Shown: positions 19,461 through 29,806, counted from the first letter of the stretch. The stretch: DNA of 64,000 nt from Marinococcus sp. PL1-022 (GCF_033845285.1 NZ_JAWXCX010000001.1:124001-188000); one strand, 5' to 3'. The notes: generated from the letters alone by a model not told the origin. Numbers and translations are program-made.

Positions 19461-20690
19461 CTATTTTTCGGCAGCACTGCCTGTTTTTTCTGTTTTATTA
19501 ATCAGCTTTGTTCCGACGAGATCGCCTGTAACATTTAAAGCGGTCGCGCCCATGCCGACAAGTACGTCAACAGCGGTTAAAAGTGCTACTGCTTCCATGG
19601 GAAGTCCGACCTGGGCAAAAACGGTGGCAATCATAATAATGCCGGCGCCCGGGACTCCGGCTGTACCGACCGTGGCAAGCGTCCCGACGATGACGATTTG
19701 CAGAATGGCCACAAAGCTGAGTGGCTCCCCGACGACATTTGCTGCGAAAACAGCGGAAACAGCGACCCGAATGGCAGCGCCGTCCATGTTAATCGTCGCT
19801 CCGAGAGGCAGGCTGAAGCCGTAGAGGCTCTGCTTTAACCCAAGGTCACGCGCAGCGTTTAATGTGAGAGGCAGCGTGCCGGAGCTGCTCTGGGTGACGA
19901 AGGCCGTAAGCATCGGGGTGCGCGCTTCCCGGAAGAAGGCCCCCAGATTAGTTTTGGCGGCTAAAAGAAAAACAATATAGAGCCCCAGCTGTACTGCAAG
20001 GGCAACGTACAGCACGATTATAAAGTTACCGAGGGAGAGAAGGGTATTTGCTCCCTGGCTGCCTACAATCTCAGCGATAATGGCAAAGATGCCAAATGGT
20101 ATGAACTGTAAAATGCCTTTCATCACGGTGAGGGTAAGTTCGTTTAGAGCTTCTGCCCCGCGGTATAGACGCTCGCCTATTTCTTTATAGCTTGAGGAGG
20201 AACGCAGATAGGTTAATGCAATCCCAAAAGCAAAGGCGGTAAAAATAATGCCCAAAAGATTCATTTCGGTAAAGGCTACGGCAATATTATCCGGGACAAT
20301 GTTTAATATAACCTCTGTGACCCCAGGGTTATCAGGAGTCTCAAAGCTTTCGCTCCCATCCAGTGTAGTACCGGTGCCAGGGTTGAAAAGGCTGGCAACA
20401 GAGGTGCCCACCACGATTGCTACAGCAGAGGTAAGAAGATAATAAATGAATACTTTTCCTCCCATCCGGCCGAGACCTCCGACAGTAGTCTGGTTGATCC
20501 CTACAATCAGCGTAAATAAAATCAATGGAACTATAATAAACTGAAGCAGTCGCAGCATAAGGTCGCCGATAGGTGCGAGCACGGCGGCACTTTCGCCAAA
20601 AATAAGTCCCACAGCGATACCGGCAATAAGAGCAGTTGTAATTTTGGCAATCAGTGAGACATCAAAGTAACGCTTTAACAGGTGTTTCAA
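19461..20690 (-). CDS. Dicarboxylate/amino acid:cation symporter (DAACS family)
   Basis: Sodium- or proton-coupled carrier for acidic amino acids, dicarboxylates or cystine; 409 residues with eight membrane helices and two re-entrant loops. Visible signatures are Q-S-S-S-G-T-L-P-L-T (re-entrant loop 1), G-A-T-I-N-M-D-G-A-A-I (helix 7), G-T-A-G-V-P-G-A-G-I and the D-V-L-V-G-M-G-A-T-A-L-N-V-T-G-D helix 8 motif with its substrate-binding Asp/Asn. The exact substrate cannot be assigned. Located just downstream of rocD-rocA but separated from them by a terminator. Confidence 0.9.
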   Translation of the reverse strand: MKHLLKRYFDVSLIAKITTALIAGIAVGLIFGESAAVLAPIGDLMLRLLQFIIVPLILFTLIVGINQTTVGGLGRMGGKVFIYYLLTSAVAIVVGTSVASLFNPGTGTTLDGSESFETPDNPGVTEVILNIVPDNIAVAFTEMNLLGIIFTAFAFGIALTYLRSSSSYKEIGERLYRGAEALNELTLTVMKGILQFIPFGIFAIIAEIVGSQGANTLLSLGNFIIVLYVALAVQLGLYIVFLLAAKTNLGAFFREARTPMLTAFVTQSSSGTLPLTLNAARDLGLKQSLYGFSLPLGATINMDGAAIRVAVSAVFAANVVGEPLSFVAILQIVIVGTLATVGTAGVPGAGIIMIATVFAQVGLPMEAVALLTAVDVLVGMGATALNVTGDLVGTKLINKTEKTGSAAEK

Positions 20691-20810
20691 TAGCTGGCCC
20701 TCCTTTATTAATGAATTCTTATCGGTTTAATCAACATGATAAAACTAAAGGAAACAGACAGTGTTGTCAAAATGAATGCTCAGAAAAGATGTAATGAATG
20801 TAAAGATAAA

Positions 20811-20842
20811 AAAGAGTTTCCCCAAAGTGGGAAAACTCCTTT
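20811..20842 (-). terminator. Terminator after rocA
   Basis: Read on the minus strand, AAAGGAGTTTTCCC pairs with GGGGAAACTCTTT and a T-rich tail follows. Confidence 0.85.
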
Positions 20843-20873
20843 GTAAAAATATACTGCATCACCGAGAGCAATA

Positions 20874-22421
20874 TTAAAGCATTTGGCTGATCGTTTTTGG
20901 ATGGAGATGCTGAATCAGATAATCCGGGCCGCCGGCTTTGGCATCCGTACCGGACATTTTAAAGCCGCCAAATGGATGATAGCCAACGATGGCGCCGGTG
21001 CAGTTGCGGTTGAAATACAGGTTGCCGACGTGGAAATGAAGCTTCGCATATTCCAGCCGGTCGATGTTATTGGAGATGACCGCCCCGGTTAAGCCGTATT
21101 CGGTATTATTGGCAATATCAATGGCTTCTTCGTAGGAGGACGCTTTCGTAAAAGCAACGACCGGACCGAAGATTTCCTCCTGCATAATGCGTGCTTTCGG
21201 GTCCAGATCGGCAAAGACGGTCGGATCAATGAAGTATCCTTTGGAGTCGTCACTTGTTCCTCCAGCCACAAGCCGGCCTTCCTGCTTGCCGATATCGATA
21301 TAGCCGGTGATTTTATCAAATGCCTTCTGATTGACCACAGGGCCCATGTAGTTGTCATAGGAAGTTGGATCCCCTACAGATAAAGCTTTGGCCTGTTTTT
21401 CCACCTTGCTCAGAACGTCGTCGTACACATCCTGGTGAGCGACGACCCTGGAGCCTGCCGAGCATTTCTGGCCGGAAAAGCCATAGGCGGAAGCGATAAT
21501 GGCCTCAGCAGCCGTATCAAGGTCCGCTTCGCTGTCGACGACAATGGTATCTTTGCCCCCCATTTCAACGATGACCCGCTTCAAATGCTGCTGGCCTTCC
21601 TGGATATCCGCGGCTTTTTTATAAATGCGTGTACCGGTAGCCCGGGAGCCGGTGAAGCTGATGAGCGCTGTTTTGGGATGATCCACGAGATGATCGCCAA
21701 TTTCTTCCGGTTCCCCGGGTACGAAGTTAATGACGCCGTCCGGCACGCCGGATTCGATCAAAATGTCGACAAACTTTGCAGCAATGACAGGGGTCGGCTC
21801 GGCCGGCTTTAATAAAACAGTATTGCCCGTCACCAGTGGGGCGACCGTTGTGCCCACCATGATCGCGCAGGCGAAATTCCATGGTGGAATGGTAACGGCC
21901 ACACCAAGCGGCTGGTAGACATACTGGTTGTATTCTCCCTCCCGGCTGTTAATGGGCTTGCCGTTTTTCAGCTCAAGCATCTGGCGGGCATAATATTCGA
22001 CGAAATCAATGGCTTCGGCTACATCTGCATCTGCTTCCTTCCAGGGCTTGCCACCTTCTTTGACGAGCGTGGCCGACAATTCGTGCTTCCGGCGGCGCAT
22101 TTTTGCGGCTGCCCGGAACATCACTTCGGCACGGGCATCGGCACTTGTGGTTCTCCAGGACTGAAACGCTTCGCTTGCGGCATCGAATGCCTGATTAATT
22201 AAGGCCGGATTGGCTTTGGAGACACGGCCAATCACTTCCTTTTTATTTGCAGGATTGATGGAAACAAGCTTTTCACCCGTGATAATCCGTTCGCCGCCAA
22301 TAATCAGCGGGTAGTCCTGTCCGAGATGTTTTTCGACGTCTTTGATGGCCTCCGCAAATTCTTTTCGGTTCTGCTCATCCGTAAAATCCGTAAAGGGTTC
22401 ATGCCGGTACGCTGTATACAT
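20874..22421 (-). CDS. rocA: L-glutamate gamma-semialdehyde (1-pyrroline-5-carboxylate) dehydrogenase
   Basis: Oxidises glutamate semialdehyde to glutamate with NAD+, the last step of arginine, ornithine and proline degradation. The 515-residue ALDH has the N-terminal [10 protein letters not shown] segment typical of RocA/PruA, P-P-W-N-F-A (catalytic Asn region), [10 protein letters not shown] (NAD loop), E-M-G-G-K-D (general-base Glu) and G-Q-K-C-S-A-G-S-R (catalytic Cys). It starts 17 bp after the rocD stop with an AGGAGG site, so the two are cotranscribed from the sigma-54 promoter before rocD. Confidence 0.95.
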   Translation of the reverse strand: MYTAYRHEPFTDFTDEQNRKEFAEAIKDVEKHLGQDYPLIIGGERIITGEKLVSINPANKKEVIGRVSKANPALINQAFDAASEAFQSWRTTSADARAEVMFRAAAKMRRRKHELSATLVKEGGKPWKEADADVAEAIDFVEYYARQMLELKNGKPINSREGEYNQYVYQPLGVAVTIPPWNFACAIMVGTTVAPLVTGNTVLLKPAEPTPVIAAKFVDILIESGVPDGVINFVPGEPEEIGDHLVDHPKTALISFTGSRATGTRIYKKAADIQEGQQHLKRVIVEMGGKDTIVVDSEADLDTAAEAIIASAYGFSGQKCSAGSRVVAHQDVYDDVLSKVEKQAKALSVGDPTSYDNYMGPVVNQKAFDKITGYIDIGKQEGRLVAGGTSDDSKGYFIDPTVFADLDPKARIMQEEIFGPVVAFTKASSYEEAIDIANNTEYGLTGAVISNNIDRLEYAKLHFHVGNLYFNRNCTGAIVGYHPFGGFKMSGTDAKAGGPDYLIQHLHPKTISQML

Positions 22422-22438
22422 GTAAAAGCCTCCTATTA

Positions 22439-23644
22439 TTAAAGTTCAGCAAGCACTTCTTCAATTCGTTCAGCCGCCCAGTCGAGATCTTCCTTTGAAA
22501 TGATGAGTGGCGGCGCGAAGCGGATAACAGTTTCATGCGTTTCTTTACAGAGAATTCCCTTGTCTTTTAACTGCTCACAGCAGGCGCGTGCCGGGACATC
22601 GAGTTCGATGCCGATAAACAGCCCTCTTCCCCTCACTTCTATAATATGAGGGTTTGTGATAGCGGCGAGTCTTCGTTTAAAATGCTCTCCAAGCTCGAGT
22701 GAACGTGAGGCAAGCTGCTGCTCTTCGATCACTTCAAGAGAAGCAACCGCCACTGCGCAGGCCAGGGGATTGCCGCCGAACGTAGATCCGTGGGACCCAG
22801 GGGTGAAAACACCAAGGATATCTTCATTGGCTGCTACGCATGATATAGGGAAAACGCCGCCGCCGAGCGCTTTACCAAGAATGTATATATCAGGAGTAAC
22901 CCCGTCCCAGTCGCATGCGAACATTTTACCTGCGCGCCCAAGGCCGGATTGGATCTCATCGGCGGCAAACAGCACCTGGCGGGACTGGCACAGCTCATAC
23001 GCGCTCTGCAAAAATCCTTCAGGGGGTATTACAATTCCGGCTTCCCCCTGAATAGGCTCGACTAAAAATCCAGCTGTATAAGGGGTGATGGCTTTTTCGA
23101 GCGCATCGAAATCTCCGTACGGTACGATTTTAATTCCCGGGAGCATCGGGCCGAAGCCCCGTTTGTATTCTTCCTCCGAAGAGAGAGATACAGCGCTCAT
23201 CGTACGTCCGTGAAAATTTCCCTCGCATGCAATAATTTCCGCCTTTCCTTCCGGGATTCCTTTTGTTTCATAGCCCCAGCGTCGAATCGCTTTGACTGCT
23301 GTTTCTACTGCTTCAGCCCCGGTATTCATGGGAAGCACCATGTTCTTGCTGGTCAAGGCCGACACTTTGTCATAAAAAGGAGCAAGCTGATCATTATGAA
23401 ATGCCCGGGAGGTAAGCGTCACCCGGTCGGCCTGGTCTTTCAGGGCGTGAATAATTTTGGGGTGGCGGTGTCCCTGATTGACAGCAGAGTATGCGCTCAG
23501 CATGTCAATATAGGACCGGCCTTCCGGATCCTTCACCCATATGCCCTCCGCTTCAGTAATAACAATGGGAAGCGGTGTATAATTTCGGGCACCGTGTTTA
23601 TCGTTTTGATCGATAATCTGACTCGAGGACATTATTTCTGCCAT
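22439..23644 (-). CDS. rocD: Ornithine--oxo-acid transaminase
   Basis: PLP enzyme that turns ornithine and 2-oxoglutarate into glutamate semialdehyde and glutamate, directly feeding RocA. The 401-residue class III aminotransferase shows [11 protein letters not shown] (phosphate-binding), [19 protein letters not shown] (PLP-binding Asp) and I-L-G-K-A-L-G-G-G (Schiff-base Lys). First gene of a rocD-rocA operon. A sigma-54 -24/-12 promoter and a distal palindrome upstream imply control by a RocR-like enhancer-binding protein, which is not encoded in this window. Confidence 0.95.
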   Translation of the reverse strand: MAEIMSSSQIIDQNDKHGARNYTPLPIVITEAEGIWVKDPEGRSYIDMLSAYSAVNQGHRHPKIIHALKDQADRVTLTSRAFHNDQLAPFYDKVSALTSKNMVLPMNTGAEAVETAVKAIRRWGYETKGIPEGKAEIIACEGNFHGRTMSAVSLSSEEEYKRGFGPMLPGIKIVPYGDFDALEKAITPYTAGFLVEPIQGEAGIVIPPEGFLQSAYELCQSRQVLFAADEIQSGLGRAGKMFACDWDGVTPDIYILGKALGGGVFPISCVAANEDILGVFTPGSHGSTFGGNPLACAVAVASLEVIEEQQLASRSLELGEHFKRRLAAITNPHIIEVRGRGLFIGIELDVPARACCEQLKDKGILCKETHETVIRFAPPLIISKEDLDWAAERIEEVLAEL

Positions 23645-23679
23645 GCATACCCACTCCTAAAGTAAGGTTACTGTAAAAG

Positions 23680-23697
23680 TTGCAAGAACTGTGCCAA
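23680..23697 (-). promoter_or_regulatory. Sigma-54 (SigL) promoter of rocD-rocA
   Basis: On the minus strand the sequence reads TTGGCAC-AGTTC-TTGCAA, an excellent match to the -24/-12 consensus TTGGCAC-N5-TTGCA. It lies about 35 bp before the rocD start codon. RocD operons of B. subtilis are SigL-dependent. Confidence 0.88.
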
Positions 23698-23780
23698 CTT
23701 CGGGAAGCACCCACAGCAGGGAGAAGCCGTCGAAAGGAATGAGAAAGGAAAAAAATTTTGCAGCCAGTGATTAATTTTTT

Positions 23781-23806
23781 TGCACTTTTTTGAAAATTAA
23801 AGTGCA
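23781..23806 (-). promoter_or_regulatory. Candidate RocR-type upstream activating sequence
   Basis: Perfect inverted repeat TGCACTTT-N10-AAAGTGCA, about 85-110 bp upstream of the -24 element, the spacing expected for an enhancer used by a sigma-54 activator. B. subtilis RocR is known to bind palindromic upstream sites of the roc operons; this assignment is by analogy. Confidence 0.6.
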
Positions 23807-23971
23807 GCAATTACAAGTAAAAGACCTGACATTATAAACGAAACAAGGACGGGCTTTTCAGCTTCGGTCCTTTTATTATCCGGGCAATAAATAAGTCTAT
23901 GATCCTTCTATTCAAAACATACGCTTGTATAGCTATTATTTTATTGGCTTCCGAAAAGAATTGTTAAAAAA

Positions 23972-24008
23972 ACAAAAAAACAGAGAAAAGGAGAATTCCC
24001 TTTCTCTG
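23972..24008 (-). terminator. Terminator after the BCCT transporter gene
   Basis: On the minus strand CAGAGAAAGGGAA pairs with TTCTCCTTTTCTCTG and a long T-tract (A-run at 23965-23979 on the plus strand) follows. Confidence 0.85.
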
Positions 24009-24015
24009 CAGTATA

Positions 24016-25590
24016 TTACTGTGCTTCTTTTTTGGTTTCACTCTCTATAGAAGAGGAGGCTGTAATCCCCTGTCTTTGGGCCATGGCTTTGGCTGCTTTC
24101 GGTGCGAGCCAGAGCGTTGGCAGCAGAATAAGGGACACAGGGACCGCGGTTACTACAATAAATGACTGAAGGGCGTCCACGCTGCCTTCCCCAATAAACA
24201 GCAGACAGGCAGCTACAGCTCCCATAATAATCACCCAGAAAACGCGAATGGCAGGATGAGGCTCCTCGCTGTCGCTGACTACAATTGAAATCGTGTAGGA
24301 CATAGAATCTGTTGTAGTTACCACGAAAAGAATAGTAACTAACAGAAAGCAGAAAGCGATAAAGGTTCCGAGCGGCAGCTGCTGTACGATAGCCATCATC
24401 GAAGCTGGCATGCCTGATTCAAAGAGGGCGTCTGAAACTGATCCCGGATTATTTAATTCATAAAAGATGCCCGAGCCGCCAACGATGGTAAACCAGAAGT
24501 TTGTTACGAGCGGGGCGATAATAGACACGGCGAGGATCAGCTGCCGGATCGTTCTGCCACGGGAAATTCTCGTGATGAAAATAGCCATCATCGGCCCGTA
24601 GCCTAAAAACCATCCCCAGAAAAAGACCGTCCATAAACCGAGCCACTCATTGCTTCCGCGAAAGCTGCTCATCTGTGCAAATTCCTGCGTGTACACTCCA
24701 AATGAAGAGATAAAGGCGTCTAAAATGAAACCGCCCGGACCAATAAGCAATATAAATAAAATCAAAACAATCGTAAACCATACGTTAAACCGGCTCAAAA
24801 GCTGAATCCCTTTATGAATACCGGTGACGGCGGATATAGAAGCAATAGCTACAAGTCCGGCAATAATCATAAACTGGGTCGGGTAATTATTGGGGATCCC
24901 CATGAGGGTCTCAAAACCGTAGCCTGTCTGAGTGCCTAAAAAGCCAATAGGACCAATAGTACCGGCAGCGACCGAAACGATCGAACACACATCCACGATG
25001 GTACCAAGCGGACTGTGAACAGCGATTTTTTCGCCGAAGACCGGATAAAGGAGCGTCCGCGGACGAAGAGGCATGCCTTTATCATAATGAGCATGCATTA
25101 ACACTATGGTGCTCAGTGTTCCGAGAATAGCCCAGGCGAGAAAGCCCCAGTGTAGAAAGCTTTGAGCGAGCGCAGGCTGCACTGCTTCGGAGGAGCTGCT
25201 TTCAAGCCCGGAGAATACCGGAGGAAGATCCATAAAATGATAAATAGGCTCCGCTGCGGCCCAGAAAACACCACCGCCAGCCAGCAGGGTACACATAATG
25301 ATGGAAAGCCATTTAAAATAGCTGAATTCCGGTACGGCTAAATTTCCAAGGCGTACATTTCCGTATTTCGAAAAGCCGATGTAGAGTCCGATGAAAAAAG
25401 TGGCAAGTAAAAGAATCTGCCAAAAGGCTCCGAAAAAGACAACAGCCCAGTTAAAGGTGGTCGTGACAAACTGGCCGACAGCTCCAGCGTTAATAAGAGA
25501 AAAAACGACAAATAAAATCAACAGTCCACCGCTTAAAAGCGTGACCGGCCAGTCATTGTTTTTCCAATGATTTGGGGGTTGTGAAGACAC
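24016..25590 (-). CDS. BCCT-family betaine/carnitine/choline transporter
   Basis: Sodium-coupled importer of compatible solutes such as glycine betaine, used in osmotic adaptation. The 524-residue protein has twelve predicted helices. Conserved features include the A-A-A-E-P-I-Y-H-F segment of helix 2, the W-G-F-L-A-W-A-I region, and in helix 8 a W-T-V-F-F-W-G-W-F-L-G-Y-G-P motif whose tryptophans form the substrate box. It sits between arginine-catabolism and glyoxylate-shunt genes but has its own terminator. Substrate preference within the family cannot be read. Confidence 0.93.
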   Translation of the reverse strand: MSSQPPNHWKNNDWPVTLLSGGLLILFVVFSLINAGAVGQFVTTTFNWAVVFFGAFWQILLLATFFIGLYIGFSKYGNVRLGNLAVPEFSYFKWLSIIMCTLLAGGGVFWAAAEPIYHFMDLPPVFSGLESSSSEAVQPALAQSFLHWGFLAWAILGTLSTIVLMHAHYDKGMPLRPRTLLYPVFGEKIAVHSPLGTIVDVCSIVSVAAGTIGPIGFLGTQTGYGFETLMGIPNNYPTQFMIIAGLVAIASISAVTGIHKGIQLLSRFNVWFTIVLILFILLIGPGGFILDAFISSFGVYTQEFAQMSSFRGSNEWLGLWTVFFWGWFLGYGPMMAIFITRISRGRTIRQLILAVSIIAPLVTNFWFTIVGGSGIFYELNNPGSVSDALFESGMPASMMAIVQQLPLGTFIAFCFLLVTILFVVTTTDSMSYTISIVVSDSEEPHPAIRVFWVIIMGAVAACLLFIGEGSVDALQSFIVVTAVPVSLILLPTLWLAPKAAKAMAQRQGITASSSIESETKKEAQ

Positions 25591-25784
25591 AAATATTCCT
25601 ACTTTCTTTTATATATAGAGTAAAGATTTATGCAGGCAGAGAAACGCCGGGACAGGGGGAGCGGTTTTCAGCAGCCGGACACAAAGAACATATCTTAGTA
25701 GAACCGATGGGCTTCGTCAATAAAAAAGCCCGCAATTTTAGTAAAAGCCTCGGCTTTGAAGGTGGAAAATCACTTTTTAATAGT

Positions 25785-25814
25785 AATTCCTTCTGTATTA
25801 ATACAGAAGGAATT
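25785..25814. repeat. Perfect 30-bp palindrome upstream of BCCT and aceA
   Basis: AATTCCTTCTGTATT followed at once by its reverse complement AATACAGAAGGAATT. No T-tract follows on either strand, so it is not a standard terminator. It lies about 195 bp before the BCCT start and 120 bp before the aceA promoter. Confidence 0.7.
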
Positions 25815-25911
25815 TGAAGAATAGTTTATTTAAAAGAGAAAAACTATTTAAACAAGGGATGCGGAGCCTCTATTACAGAAGTAAATAAAAATTTCAAAAA
25901 ATTATTATAAA

Positions 25912-25942
25912 ACAGTTGACGAAAAATACATGCTGTTATAAT
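25912..25942 (+). promoter_or_regulatory. aceA promoter with operator-like ACAG-N17-CTGTTATAAT
   Basis: The segment contains TTGACG (25916-25921) and TATAAT (25937-25942). ACAG at 25912-25915 and CTGTTATA at 25933-25940 are separated by 17 bp and give inverted-repeat symmetry. The same arrangement with the same spacing precedes the malate synthase gene. A further TATAACAG lies at 25968-25975. Confidence 0.6.
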
Positions 25943-26029
25943 ATAGTCTCAACAAAACAAATTGTACTATAACAGAAAGCGCAGCTGCATTTTCAATTTG
26001 TTTAATCTGAAGAAAAAGGAGAGAGACAT

Positions 26030-27313
26030 ATGATCCGTCAGGAAGATGTAAAGCAGATGGAAGAAGCCTGGGAGAACGAGGAACGGTGGAAAGGGATTAC
26101 ACGCCCCTACTCGGCAGAGGATGTGTTGAAGCTTCGCGGCTCGATCAAAGTAGAATATACACTCGCTGATATGGGAGCAAATCGTCTTTGGAATTTAATG
26201 CAGGAGGACCCGTTCGTCCGGGCGCTTGGGGCCCTTACAGGCAATCAGGCTGTACAGCAGGTGAAAGCAGGATTGAAAGCGATTTATTTAAGCGGCTGGC
26301 AGGTTGCCGCTGACGCTAACCTCTCCGGCCATATGTATCCGGATCAGAGCTTATATCCCGCCAACAGCGTTCCGCACGTAGTGCAGCGTATCAACCAGGC
26401 ACTGCAGCGGGCGGATCAGATTGAACATCTCGAAGGAAACGATGAAACAAACTTTTTTGCTCCAATCGTAGCTGACGGAGAAGCAGGATTTGGCGGCCGG
26501 CTGAACGTGTTTGAATTAACCAAATCGATGATCGAGGCAGGAGCCGCCGGTGTGCATTTTGAAGACCAGCTTGCATCCGAAAAGAAATGCGGTCACCTGG
26601 GCGGAAAGGTATTAATACCGACGAGCACCGCTATCCAAAATCTCATTTCGGCAAGACTTGCAGCAGACGTGATGGGAGTGCCGACAATTATTGTGGCCAG
26701 AACCGATGCAAACGCGGCCGATCTGCTTACAAGCGACATCGACGCCTATGATCACTCATTTATCCGAAGCAACGAACGGACCGAGGAAGGCTTTTACCGC
26801 ACAAACAACGGGCTGGACCAGGCGATTGCAAGGGGACTTGCTTACGCACCGTACGCCGATCTTGTCTGGTGCGAAACCTCTGAACCAAACCTTGAGGAAG
26901 CACAGAAATTTGCAGATGCGATTCACGAAAAATTCCCGGGAAAAATGCTTGCCTACAATTGCTCGCCTTCCTTTAACTGGAAAGCAAAGCTGAGTGACGA
27001 AGAAATTGAAACCTTCCAGGAGCGGCTTGGCGAGATGGGCTACAAGTTTCAGTTTGTTACTCTGGCCGGCTTCCATGCTCTTAACAACAGCATGTTTGAA
27101 CTGGCTGGCGGCTATAAAGAACGCGGCATGGGAGCTTATTCCGAGCTTCAGCAAAAGGAATTTGCCAACGAAGACCATGGCTACACAGCAACGCGTCACC
27201 AGCGTGAGGTTGGTACAGGATACTTCGACCAGGTAGCAACTACCATTTCAAGCGGAAAATCATCCACGACAGCGATGAAGGGATCGACAGAATCAAGTCA
27301 GTTCAGCCGTTAA
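26030..27313 (+). CDS. aceA: Isocitrate lyase
   Basis: First enzyme of the glyoxylate shunt: isocitrate to succinate and glyoxylate. The 427-residue protein carries the catalytic K-K-C-G-H loop with Cys187, the W-Q-V-A-A-D-A-N active-site entry near 90, [10 protein letters not shown] with metal-binding Asp, and [21 protein letters not shown] precedes the ATG. A small CxxC protein gene follows after about 30 bp, probably cotranscribed. Malate synthase lies convergent downstream, and both genes share a promoter motif, suggesting one regulator. Confidence 0.97.
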   Translation: MIRQEDVKQMEEAWENEERWKGITRPYSAEDVLKLRGSIKVEYTLADMGANRLWNLMQEDPFVRALGALTGNQAVQQVKAGLKAIYLSGWQVAADANLSGHMYPDQSLYPANSVPHVVQRINQALQRADQIEHLEGNDETNFFAPIVADGEAGFGGRLNVFELTKSMIEAGAAGVHFEDQLASEKKCGHLGGKVLIPTSTAIQNLISARLAADVMGVPTIIVARTDANAADLLTSDIDAYDHSFIRSNERTEEGFYRTNNGLDQAIARGLAYAPYADLVWCETSEPNLEEAQKFADAIHEKFPGKMLAYNCSPSFNWKAKLSDEEIETFQERLGEMGYKFQFVTLAGFHALNNSMFELAGGYKERGMGAYSELQQKEFANEDHGYTATRHQREVGTGYFDQVATTISSGKSSTTAMKGSTESSQFSR

Positions 27314-27343
27314 TTATTAAAAAATCATGAGGAGGTTTTTCCA

Positions 27344-27478
27344 ATGAGAGAAACGACGATGGAGTATCAAAGAGAAATACCGACAATGATTTGCAGCGAC
27401 TGCGGAAGCGAAATGACAGAGCATCAGGAAACACCAATGATCCAGTGTGATCACTGCTTAAGCAAAATCGAAGAATAG
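27344..27478 (+). CDS. 44-residue zinc-ribbon-like protein (YhfH family-like)
   Basis: Small protein with two CxxC pairs: C-S-D-C-G near residues 17-20 and C-D-H-C-L near 35-38, the pattern of a minimal zinc ribbon. This resembles the YhfH family of Bacillus. GAGGAGG sits 8 nt before the ATG, which strongly supports translation. It starts 30 bp after aceA and is followed by a strong terminator, so it belongs to the aceA transcript. Function unknown; metal binding is inferred from spacing of the cysteines. Confidence 0.75.
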   Translation: MRETTMEYQREIPTMICSDCGSEMTEHQETPMIQCDHCLSKIEE

Positions 27479-27491
27479 CAGAAAAGATACG

Positions 27492-27529
27492 GCCGGTGCC
27501 CCGCGTTACAGCAGGGCGCCGGTTTTTTC
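27492..27529 (+). terminator. Terminator of the aceA transcript
   Basis: CCGGTGCCC pairs with GGGCGCCGG, followed by TTTTTT. Confidence 0.92.
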
Positions 27530-27569
27530 TGTATACATATGTAATAGAGCGGTCTGAATGCGGGGGCGC

Positions 27570-27611
27570 AAAAAAGAACCTCAGGCTTTCCGCTTTAGGG
27601 AAAGCCTGAGG
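27570..27611 (-). terminator. Terminator after malate synthase G
   Basis: CCTCAGGCTTTCC and GGAAAGCCTGAGG form a 13-bp perfect stem; on the minus strand TTCTTTTTT follows. Confidence 0.92.
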
Positions 27612-27625
27612 ATGGAGAAAGGAGG

Positions 27626-29806
27626 CTATTTGGCTTCTGCTTTTAAACGATCCTTAGCTTCTCTGCGTCGTCTATGGAGAATAGGCTCGGTATAGCCGTT
27701 TGGCTGATTGTACCCCTGGAATACTAAATCGCATGCGGCCTGAAAGGCGGTCGACTGGTCAAAATCCGGACTCATCGGGCGGTATTCGGGATCGTGGGCG
27801 TTTTGTTCATCTACAACAGCGGCCATTCGTTTGAATGTTTCCATTACCTGCTGCCTGGAGCAAATGTGATGATGAAGCCAGTTGGCAATGTGCTGGCTGG
27901 AGATGCGAAGCGTTGCCCGGTCTTCCATAAGTGCAACGTTGTTGATATCCGGCACCTTAGAGCAGCCGATGCCAAGCTCGACCCAGCGGACAACATATCC
28001 AAGAATGCCCTGAGCGTTATTGTCGAGCTCCTCCTGTACTGCGGCTTCTGACCAGTCAGCATTAGCGGCGGTGGGTATAGTTAAAATAGAATCAAGATGA
28101 GATTCAGATAGCTGTTTTAAATCTTTTTGGACTTCCGGGACATCGACCTGGTGATAATGGAGAGCGTGCAGCGTAGCGGCCGTTGGTGAAGGCACCCAGG
28201 CGGTGGAAGCTCCGGCTTTTAACTGTCCGTCCTTCTGATCCATCATAGCTGCCAACTGCTCGGGCATGGCCCACATGCCTTTACCGATCTGGGCACGCTG
28301 TTCAAAGCCGGTGGCAAGTCCGGTCTGTACGTTTGATTTTTCGTAGCTTCCGAGCCAGGCAGAGGTTTTCATTTCGCCTTTCCTGATCATCGCTCCTGCC
28401 TCCATGGAGGTATGAATTTCATCTCCGGTCCGGTCCAGGAAGCCTGTATTAATGAACATTACCCGGTCTTTTACTTCCCTGATGCAGGCCTTCAGGTTTA
28501 TCGTTGTTCTTCGTTCCTCGTCCATAACGCCTATTTTCAAGGTGTGGCGTTCGAGGTGGAGCATATCTTCAATCCGGTCAAACAGCTTGTTTGCAAAGGC
28601 AGCTTCTTTAGAACCATGCATTTTTGGCTTAACAATATAGATGGAACCTTCGCGGGAGTTTCCGTATTTTCCGTTTCCAAGCAGGTCGTGTTTGGAGATA
28701 AGGCTCGTAATGACGCCATCCATAATGCCTTCAGGAATTTCTTCTTCCCTTTCATTTAATATGGCATCGGTTGTCATCAAATGGCCGACGTTCCGGTTCA
28801 GCATCAGAGAGCGGCCTGACAGAGTAAATTCTTCGCCGAAAGGAGACGTATAGCTGCGGTCCGGATTCATAATGCGTGTCACTGTTTTATCGCCTTTTTG
28901 AAACCGGGCGTTAATATCTCCTTTAATGAGACCGAGCCAGTTGCGGTAAACCAGTATTTTATCTTCAGCATCTACAGCAGCTACAGAATCCTCGCAATCC
29001 ATAATAGTTGTAAGCGCAGACTCTACAGCCACATCTTTTACTCCGGCCGGGTCGGTTTTACCAATCGGGTGACTATAGTCAATTTGAATTTCGATATGCA
29101 GCCGGTGGTGCTTTAAAAGCACAGCTACCGGACGGGCGCTTGCGCCCTGGTAGCCTGAAAATTGTTCAGGATGTTGAAGCTGCCCCTTGCTGCCATCCTG
29201 AAAGGATATTTCGAGGCCCCCGTTTTCAATAGAGTAGCTGACCGCGTCCTTGTGGGAACGGCTGCGAAGTGGAAAGTATTCGTCCAAAAATTGCTTAGCG
29301 TAAGCAACAACCTTTTCACCGCGTACAGGATTGTAGGATTGCTGCTGCTCCGCTCCGTCCTCTTCATTGATGATATCGCTTCCATATAAAGCATCGTAAA
29401 GGCTTCCCCAGCGTGCATTAGCTGCGTTAATGGCAAAGCGTTCGTTGCTGATGGGGACGACAAGCTGCGGCCCGGCCTGCATGGAAATCTCTTCGTCCGT
29501 GTGTTCCGTGGCAATTTGAAAATCATCCGGCTCTGGTTCAAGGTAGCCGATTCTTTCAAGAAATGTTCGGTACTGATCCGGATCCCGCTGAGGGTGAGCC
29601 TGATGCCATTCGTGAATCTGGTTCTGCAGATTGTCTCTCGTGTGCAGAAGCACTTCGTTTTCAGGGGTCAGATCATGAACTATCTGACCGAAATCCTGCC
29701 AAAACTGCTTTTGTTCCAGTCCGGAGCCGGGAAGAACTTCTTCATTAATAAATTGATATAAAGAAGGGTGCACATGAAGTCTGCCTGCCGATCGGTACGT
29801 GTTCAT
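27626..29806 (-). CDS. glcB: Malate synthase G
   Basis: Condenses glyoxylate with acetyl-CoA to malate, completing the glyoxylate shunt begun by AceA. The 726-residue length identifies the G isoform rather than the 530-residue A isoform. Family landmarks include [17 protein letters not shown] (active-site acidic cluster), [22 protein letters not shown] and the [12 protein letters not shown] region. The gene is convergent to aceA. Its promoter carries the same ACAG-N17-CTGTTATAAT element. Confidence 0.96.
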   Translation of the reverse strand: MNTYRSAGRLHVHPSLYQFINEEVLPGSGLEQKQFWQDFGQIVHDLTPENEVLLHTRDNLQNQIHEWHQAHPQRDPDQYRTFLERIGYLEPEPDDFQIATEHTDEEISMQAGPQLVVPISNERFAINAANARWGSLYDALYGSDIINEEDGAEQQQSYNPVRGEKVVAYAKQFLDEYFPLRSRSHKDAVSYSIENGGLEISFQDGSKGQLQHPEQFSGYQGASARPVAVLLKHHRLHIEIQIDYSHPIGKTDPAGVKDVAVESALTTIMDCEDSVAAVDAEDKILVYRNWLGLIKGDINARFQKGDKTVTRIMNPDRSYTSPFGEEFTLSGRSLMLNRNVGHLMTTDAILNEREEEIPEGIMDGVITSLISKHDLLGNGKYGNSREGSIYIVKPKMHGSKEAAFANKLFDRIEDMLHLERHTLKIGVMDEERRTTINLKACIREVKDRVMFINTGFLDRTGDEIHTSMEAGAMIRKGEMKTSAWLGSYEKSNVQTGLATGFEQRAQIGKGMWAMPEQLAAMMDQKDGQLKAGASTAWVPSPTAATLHALHYHQVDVPEVQKDLKQLSESHLDSILTIPTAANADWSEAAVQEELDNNAQGILGYVVRWVELGIGCSKVPDINNVALMEDRATLRISSQHIANWLHHHICSRQQVMETFKRMAAVVDEQNAHDPEYRPMSPDFDQSTAFQAACDLVFQGYNQPNGYTEPILHRRRREAKDRLKAEAK

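Larger units (their letters stand above)
23645..24015. other. Regulatory intergenic region between rocD and the BCCT gene
   Basis: Besides the sigma-54 promoter and its palindrome it holds a hairpin AAGGAC...GTCCTTTT near 23846-23875 that looks like a plus-strand terminator but has no plus-strand gene before it. It may be a relic. The BCCT terminator follows. Confidence 0.5.
25591..26029. other. Divergent promoter region between BCCT and aceA
   Basis: About 440 bp with the 30-bp palindrome and the aceA promoter/operator. An 81-codon frame through 25572-25817 has no family character, ends inside the palindrome and is considered non-coding. Confidence 0.6.

Noticed and set aside
23846-23878. 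Terminator-like hairpin AAGGAC/GTCCTT on the plus strand
   Set aside because: No plus-strand gene precedes it; mentioned only as a possible relic.
25572-25817. 81-codon open frame between BCCT and aceA
   Set aside because: No family character, no clear ribosome-binding site, overlaps the BCCT start and ends in a palindrome.
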